Assembly: GCA_023091735.1 (NCBI GenBank)
Contig: JALKBU010001481.1
Coordinates: 1 to 10,536 of the forward strand
Direction of reading: 5' to 3'
Source: Trichomonas tenax
Lineage: Eukaryota; Parabasalia; Trichomonadida; Trichomonadidae
DNA: 10,536 nucleotides
Position numbers and translations under genes: made by a program. Numbering within the stretch: position 1 is the first letter of the stretch; the number at the start of each line of letters is the position of its first letter. The notes below the pieces were generated by a model. That model ran no database searches. It was not told where the DNA came from and saw only the letters and a list, made by a program, of their open reading frames with translations. Below are positions 7,511-10,536 of this stretch, piece by piece.

Positions 7511-7578
7511 TCGGCTCGCCGGTAGCGAGGCGCTCGGACTGTTGGGAGGGGCGTAGCCCCTCTCAAACCCTCCCCAAT
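7511..7578. repeat. GC-rich double-hairpin island
   Basis: A sharply bounded GC-rich block sits inside AT-rich DNA. CTCGC (7515-7519) pairs with GCGAG (7525-7529). GAGGGGC (7546-7552) pairs perfectly with GCCCCTC (7556-7562) around a 3-nt loop. TTGGGAGGGG and CCCTCCCCAA give a second, wider pairing around the same centre. The composition is unlike anything else in the window, which suggests an inserted dispersed repeat or a structured RNA. It lies about 70-130 bp upstream of the minus-strand gene start. Confidence 0.55.
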
Positions 7579-7920
7579 AAGTTAAAAATAGTAAAATTAT
7601 ATATTTAAAAATTAATTGTATTTAATATAGCGTGGCTGCGTGCGCTTAAAGTATCTTGCTTTTTTGTTGCCCTCAAAAAGTGATGTTTTACAGAAGAAAA
7701 CTGTGAAAATTTCAAGTGTTTTAACATGAGCCTTTCACGTTTCAGCACAGAAGCCTCAAAATTGCATATTGAGGAGCCTCTGTTGGTGGACTCTGGTGGG
7801 CTTTGATGACCCAACCAAGATGGAGGCCTCAACCTTTACATAAAAACTGACATTTGTAAAGTGTCAGATTGGCCATACTTAATGCAGTAAACGAACAGCT
7901 TTTAAAAACCAGGAGAGATC
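7579..7920. other. Non-coding spacer with short repeats
   Basis: No supported gene. The sequence contains AAAAAGTGATGTTTTA at 7675-7690, related to the promoter-like AAAAAGTGAC motif found elsewhere in the window. It also contains several GCCTCAA/TTGAGG words (around 7751, 7770 and 7826) that can pair, and a stem-loop at 7847-7867. A 75-codon minus-strand ORF (7605-7832) lacks recognisable features. Confidence 0.4.
7847..7867. repeat. 9-bp stem-loop
   Basis: CTGACATTT pairs with AAGTGTCAG (one G-T wobble in RNA) around the loop GTA. It lies about 55 bp before the tandem repeat array and could mark the edge of an inserted element. Confidence 0.4.
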
Positions 7921-8130
7921 AAACATTAATAAATCAATGACCTCTACAATCAACAGATAATATAGCCACTCAATCAATTACTTCCATTCTTAGCAGAGAT
8001 CTTCAGCAATCAATCTATTTCCTCGATTCCCAGCAGAGATCTTCAGCAATCAATCAATTACTTCCATTCTCAGAAAATATCTTCAGCAATCAATCTATTG
8101 CCGCAATTGTCAGCAGAGATCTTCATCAAT
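7921..8130. repeat. 40-bp-period minisatellite with 80-bp higher-order pattern
   Basis: Degenerate 40-bp units start at 7921, 7961, 8001, 8041 and 8081, with a partial unit at 8121. The phase is exact, with no indels between 7921 and 8130. The core of each unit is near CTTCAGCAATCAATC followed by CAGCAGAGAT. Hand-counted identities are 35/40 between the units at 8001 and 8081, 32/40 between adjacent units 8001 and 8041, and 30/40 between 7961 and 8041, which share an identical 20-nt block (7971-7990 and 8051-8070). Alternating units resemble each other, so the array looks like a dimer of two unit types. The 40-bp period is not a multiple of three, which argues against a coding repeat. Confidence 0.8.
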
Positions 8131-8190
8131 GAAACAGGTATTTCTGTTAGCTTTCAAATTGAACAAAAGTTAAGATCATTAGCCTATAAT

Positions 8191-8210
8191 CCTAGTTCAA
8201 TTATACTAGG
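8191..8210. repeat. 6-bp inverted repeat CCTAGT/ACTAGG
   Basis: CCTAGT (8191-8196) and ACTAGG (8205-8210) are perfect inverted arms with an 8-nt loop, about 50 bp before the small ORF at 8261. It may be chance in AT-rich DNA. Confidence 0.35.
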
Positions 8211-8260
8211 ATAACATACTAAAAGAAACTATTTACATCGCTTATTTTATAAGAGATGTT

Positions 8261-8419
8261 ATGATGAAGACTATTATCGATCTTCATTTACCTACAGATG
8301 TTGAGATACAAATCATGAAGGAAATTACAGAATTTATTTCCACACGTGCTCCAGATGAGGTAGTAGAAATGTGGAAGGAAAAAATGAAGGAAATTAAACT
8401 TAATTATAGATTGGAATAA
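8261..8419 (+). CDS. Possible 52-residue small protein, or remnant exon/ORF
   Basis: An ATGATG start opens a 52-codon frame ending in TAAATAA, where TAAA again overlaps the stop. The predicted peptide begins MMKTIIDLHLPTDVEIQIMK and ends in MWKEKMKEIKLNYRLE. It is a balanced amphipathic, helix-forming sequence with an acidic Pro-Asp-Glu hinge (APDEVVEMW), unlike the random translations of nearby AT-rich DNA. The frame is open back to 8210, upstream of the ATG. No Inr or M3 element is seen at the expected distance, so it may instead be the C-terminal remnant of a larger decayed gene or mobile-element protein. No family is recognised. Confidence 0.4.
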   Translation: MMKTIIDLHLPTDVEIQIMKEITEFISTRAPDEVVEMWKEKMKEIKLNYRLE

Positions 8420-8443
8420 ATAATTTTACTTATCAGTTTTTTT

Positions 8444-8471
8444 GTTTACATGTCAAAAATGTCATGTAAAC
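8444..8471. repeat. 9-bp perfect inverted repeat, stem-loop
   Basis: GTTTACATG (8444-8452) pairs perfectly with CATGTAAAC (8463-8471) around a 10-nt spacer. It follows the small ORF by 25 bp, so it could form a hairpin at its 3' end or be an element end. Confidence 0.5.
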
Positions 8472-8601
8472 AGGTCGCTTTTTCTAAAAAGGTAGATGAC
8501 TCAAACAAGATGTGAAGTAAAGGTCGTTACTTTTTAGAACTTAGTTATAAAATATGATTGCTTATCAAATTCTCTATATATTGTTGTTCTATTGGATTCG
8601 T

Positions 8602-8771
8602 TATGCGTGTTCAAAATATTTTCTCATAGAATATTTTCTTAAGTGCGTATAGTTTGACTGCACGCAGACGGTTTTGCGGAACTAAAAATTGAATGGATAG
8701 CCGTTTTGTGTATAGTCAATTTATAAGAACGTAAGAAAATATTCTATGAGAAAATATTTTGAACACGCATA
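8602..8771. mobile_element. MITE-like palindromic element with 40-bp perfect terminal arms, TA-bounded
   Basis: TATGCGTGTTCAAAATATTT at 8602-8621 starts a 40-nt left arm (to 8641). The right arm, 8732-8771, is its exact reverse complement, 40 of 40. Weaker inverted similarity continues into the 90-bp centre (for example GTATAGTTTGACT against the reverse complement of AGTCAATTTATA) and a few bases outward. The element begins and ends with TA. This fits a TA target-site duplication outside TGCGTG...CACGCA inverted termini, as in Tc1/mariner-type MITEs; trichomonads carry mariner elements. There is no ORF inside, so it would be non-autonomous. The perfect arms suggest a recent insertion or a conserved hairpin. 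Confidence 0.7.
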
Positions 8772-9429
8772 GCTAATCAATTTAAACCATATATGTCCAA
8801 TGTAGTTTGAATATCAACATATCAAAAAATAAAATCTGACACAAATAACAATAGAAAAAAAAATAGAACGATTAAAATGTAAACTCAGAAACCGTTCTTT
8901 TAAAAATGCTGTAAATTATGATTTCATTCGATTCAGAATCAATTATAGAAGTTATCTACTGATTTAGATTCTTAAAATCTCTTATTTTTGAATCAAAAAA
9001 GCAGTTTTTTTATTTTTTGCATACGCATTTGCGTATTTCAGATGCATATAAACCTGTTTACCCGCATTAGGATTTTGCGTATCCTTAGCATTCTTAGTCT
9101 ACAACTTTCGTGTCAATTTTTTTGCTATTTGACAATATTTTGACATTTTCCAAAAATGACATTTGACAGTTTACAATTTGCTACAATTTAATGAGGACAT
9201 ACGATTATTTTCAATTCAAATTCTTATGATTGATTAAAAATTATTTTCGGAGAGTAATATTATTAGAATCTGATGTTATGGATGTAAAAATTGCAGGAAA
9301 ATAACAATCTTTATAACTTTTTATTGTATCCAGTTTTGAGGGTAAAAGTGGTTTCTAACGTTTTTTTGCTATCCAAGCATTCTCATATAGCATAACATAG
9401 ATTCCGAAAAAAGTTGAAATTTCGAATCC
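8772..9429. other. AT-rich spacer without genes
   Basis: No gene is supported. Homopolymer-rich DNA contains clustered TTTGACA words (9127-9172: TTTGACAATATTTTGACA and ATGACATTTGACAG), and ATACGCATTTGCGTAT at 9021-9036 is a 7-bp inverted repeat with a 2-nt spacer. The TGCGTA word recurs at about 9076. Confidence 0.45.
9021..9036. repeat. 7-bp inverted repeat ATACGCA/TGCGTAT
   Basis: The perfect arms are separated by TT. The word resembles the TATGCG/CGCATA termini of the MITE-like element at 8602-8771, so it may be a remnant of related termini or a coincidence. Confidence 0.4.
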
Positions 9430-10188
9430 ATGGATAAACTAGTATTCTCAAAAATTCCATCGTTTAAGTATAGTTGTTGCTTAGAAGCTTGGTTATTTGT
9501 ACAGGTGACTATTACTGGGATTATTTCTATCCACAAGTATCACAACATACAACTGTTAGCTCAGGAGGTCATTTGGAAATTAAATCCGGGTATTATTATA
9601 TTTATAATGCATTCTTTTCTTCTCTGAGTCAATGTATTACAGTTAAATCAAATAGTTCTAATATTGTTTTGATCTGTTCAACTATTTTTTTCACAACTTT
9701 CGGCTTCAATTCCTACTGCAATGGCTATTCATGCTTCCTCCTGCAACATAATACAGTACAGGTTATGCAATGTAGATGCTAAGGGGAATTATAATCATGT
9801 TCAACCTCATTCTTATATTAGTATGCCTGAAAATAATCTCACATTAAAAAATTATTTGTTTGAGTCATCTTTTGCTTCATCTAACACACCAGATGCCTGT
9901 GTTTTATGTCAATACTGTGGCGATAATCAAGTAACCGATATTAACATTTCTAAGGCAAATTCTTCGTGTATATCAGATTTGCCTTTATTAGCTACATTTA
10001 TTGGGTAATGCACAATTGCAAATGTTACATCTAATGAAGGTATCACAAATATGGGGACTTATGATTCTGCCATGAAAAGATGTAACCTGATTTCAAATGT
10101 AGACACAAGTAGTAATAAATATTCAGGATTAGTATATTTTTCAGGTGGGAATCTAAATATTAGATATATCTTGCATCAAAAACATTGA
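9430..10188 (+). pseudogene. Decayed right-handed beta-helix (Pmp-like) surface protein gene
   Basis: Three overlapping plus-strand frames together read like one beta-helix surface protein. The first frame, from MDKLVFSKIP at 9430, gives way near 9474-9510 to a frame containing DYYWDYFYPQ, SSGGHLEIKSGYYYIYNAFF and FGFNSYCNG. That in turn gives way near 9726 to the original frame with AIHASSCNIIQYRLCN, KNYLFESSF and CQYCGDNQVTDINISKANSS. The FNSYCNG...AI junction is where an FxxN / GGAI-type Pmp motif would be expected. An in-frame TAA at 10006-10008 is followed by more matching sequence (CTIANVTSNEGITNMGTYDS and SGLVYFSGGNLNI) until TGA at 10186-10188. Two compensating shifts plus a nonsense codon show it is broken. 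Such proteins are short repeated beta-strand rungs, usually Asn/Ser/Cys-rich and cell-surface; the large trichomonad family is known. A 5' signal sequence and a 3' membrane anchor are missing, so this is only a fragment. Confidence 0.65.
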
Positions 10189-10345
10189 TTTGCCATGATG
10201 TGCTTTACTCAATATAATATATTATATTCCCATTGTATAGCATTTTTATAACGTAAAATATGTTGTTGTCGATGATAAATAGGTAAATCTAATCACAAAT
10301 ATGCTTTTTAGCTTTTTTTAAAAAGTATTTCAAGTGTTCACACAT

Positions 10346-10536
10346 GAGTCTAGGACAAAAGTGAACATCAAAAAGTGACATAGAACCTTAAAGTCACTTT
10401 TCATGAATGAATCGTCACTTTTATAAAAATTGTTATAAATATCTTTGTAGTCTAAACAATACTGACATTTATAGATTGAAACTCCACGCTGAGTATGAAG
10501 ACCATAAACGTAGTTCATTGCAAGTTTTTGTTGCAC
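10346..10536 (-). repeat. Diverged repeat-family terminus, copy B (partial ORF, off right edge)
   Basis: The reverse complement matches positions 1-166, and similarity stops at AGACTC (complement at 10346-10351). The minus-strand frame enters from the right edge and stays open to 10330, reading GVSIYKCQYCLDYKDIYNNF and ending in DSCVNT. A C-x2-C pair (YKCQYC) suggests half of a zinc-binding motif. The first Met in the window, near 10536, is probably internal, so this is the C-terminal part of a larger ORF. Relative to copy A, 23 bp between two GTGAC words are missing, which changes the frame and bypasses the copy-A stop; the downstream residues are therefore translated tail sequence. A transposon-encoded protein is the best guess; the family is not recognised. 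Confidence 0.55.

Noticed and set aside
7605..7832. 75-codon minus-strand ORF (MRPPSWLGHQ...)
   Set aside because: No Inr or M3 element, no recognisable family, and it lies in repeat-laden sequence. It could be decayed coding DNA, but evidence is too weak to call.
7921..8130. CRISPR-like array
   Set aside because: The repeats are contiguous 40-bp units without unique spacers, and the host appears eukaryotic, so this is a minisatellite.

Overview
This looks like nuclear DNA of a parabasalid protist (Trichomonas/Tritrichomonas type); I cannot fix the species. The DNA is very AT-rich. The genes are uninterrupted and closely spaced. Core-promoter signals lie within about 10-20 nt of the start codons: two exact matches to the Trichomonas M3 (Myb-type) motif and one to the TCA(+1)YW Initiator. 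Several stop codons sit inside TAAA, the trichomonad polyadenylation signal. A decayed right-handed beta-helix (Pmp-like) surface-protein gene, from a family expanded in these organisms, lies near the right end. No prokaryotic features such as Shine-Dalgarno-led operons were seen.

Layout. Positions 1-166 and 10346-10536 are two diverged copies of the same repeat family, in opposite orientation. Their matching ends both stop at the sequence AGACTC and point inwards. From 167 to 1386 is a gene-poor stretch. Then come four plus-strand genes: a polytopic membrane protein with six predicted helices (1387-2067), a small single C2H2 zinc-finger protein (2364-2720), a 591-residue coiled-coil protein (2950-4725), and a 444-residue disordered protein with a His run and a very acidic tail (5178-6512). 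A minus-strand gene (7443-6637) converges on the last of these and is split by a single in-frame TGA at 7057-7059.

From 7444 to 9430 lies a repeat-rich interval. It holds a GC-rich hairpin island (7511-7578), a 40-bp-period minisatellite with an apparent 80-bp dimer structure (7921-8130), a 52-codon ORF (8261-8419), and a 170-bp palindromic MITE-like element with perfect 40-bp arms bounded by TA (8602-8771). After it comes the beta-helix surface-protein pseudogene (9430-10188).

Nothing links the genes into one pathway. The coiled-coil and acidic disordered genes are co-oriented neighbours and each carries an M3 element just before its ATG, so they may share promoter logic. I do not see a convincing new multi-gene system. 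The most notable items are the TGA-split gene, the TA-bounded palindromic element, the alternating minisatellite, and the matched inverted repeats at the two ends.
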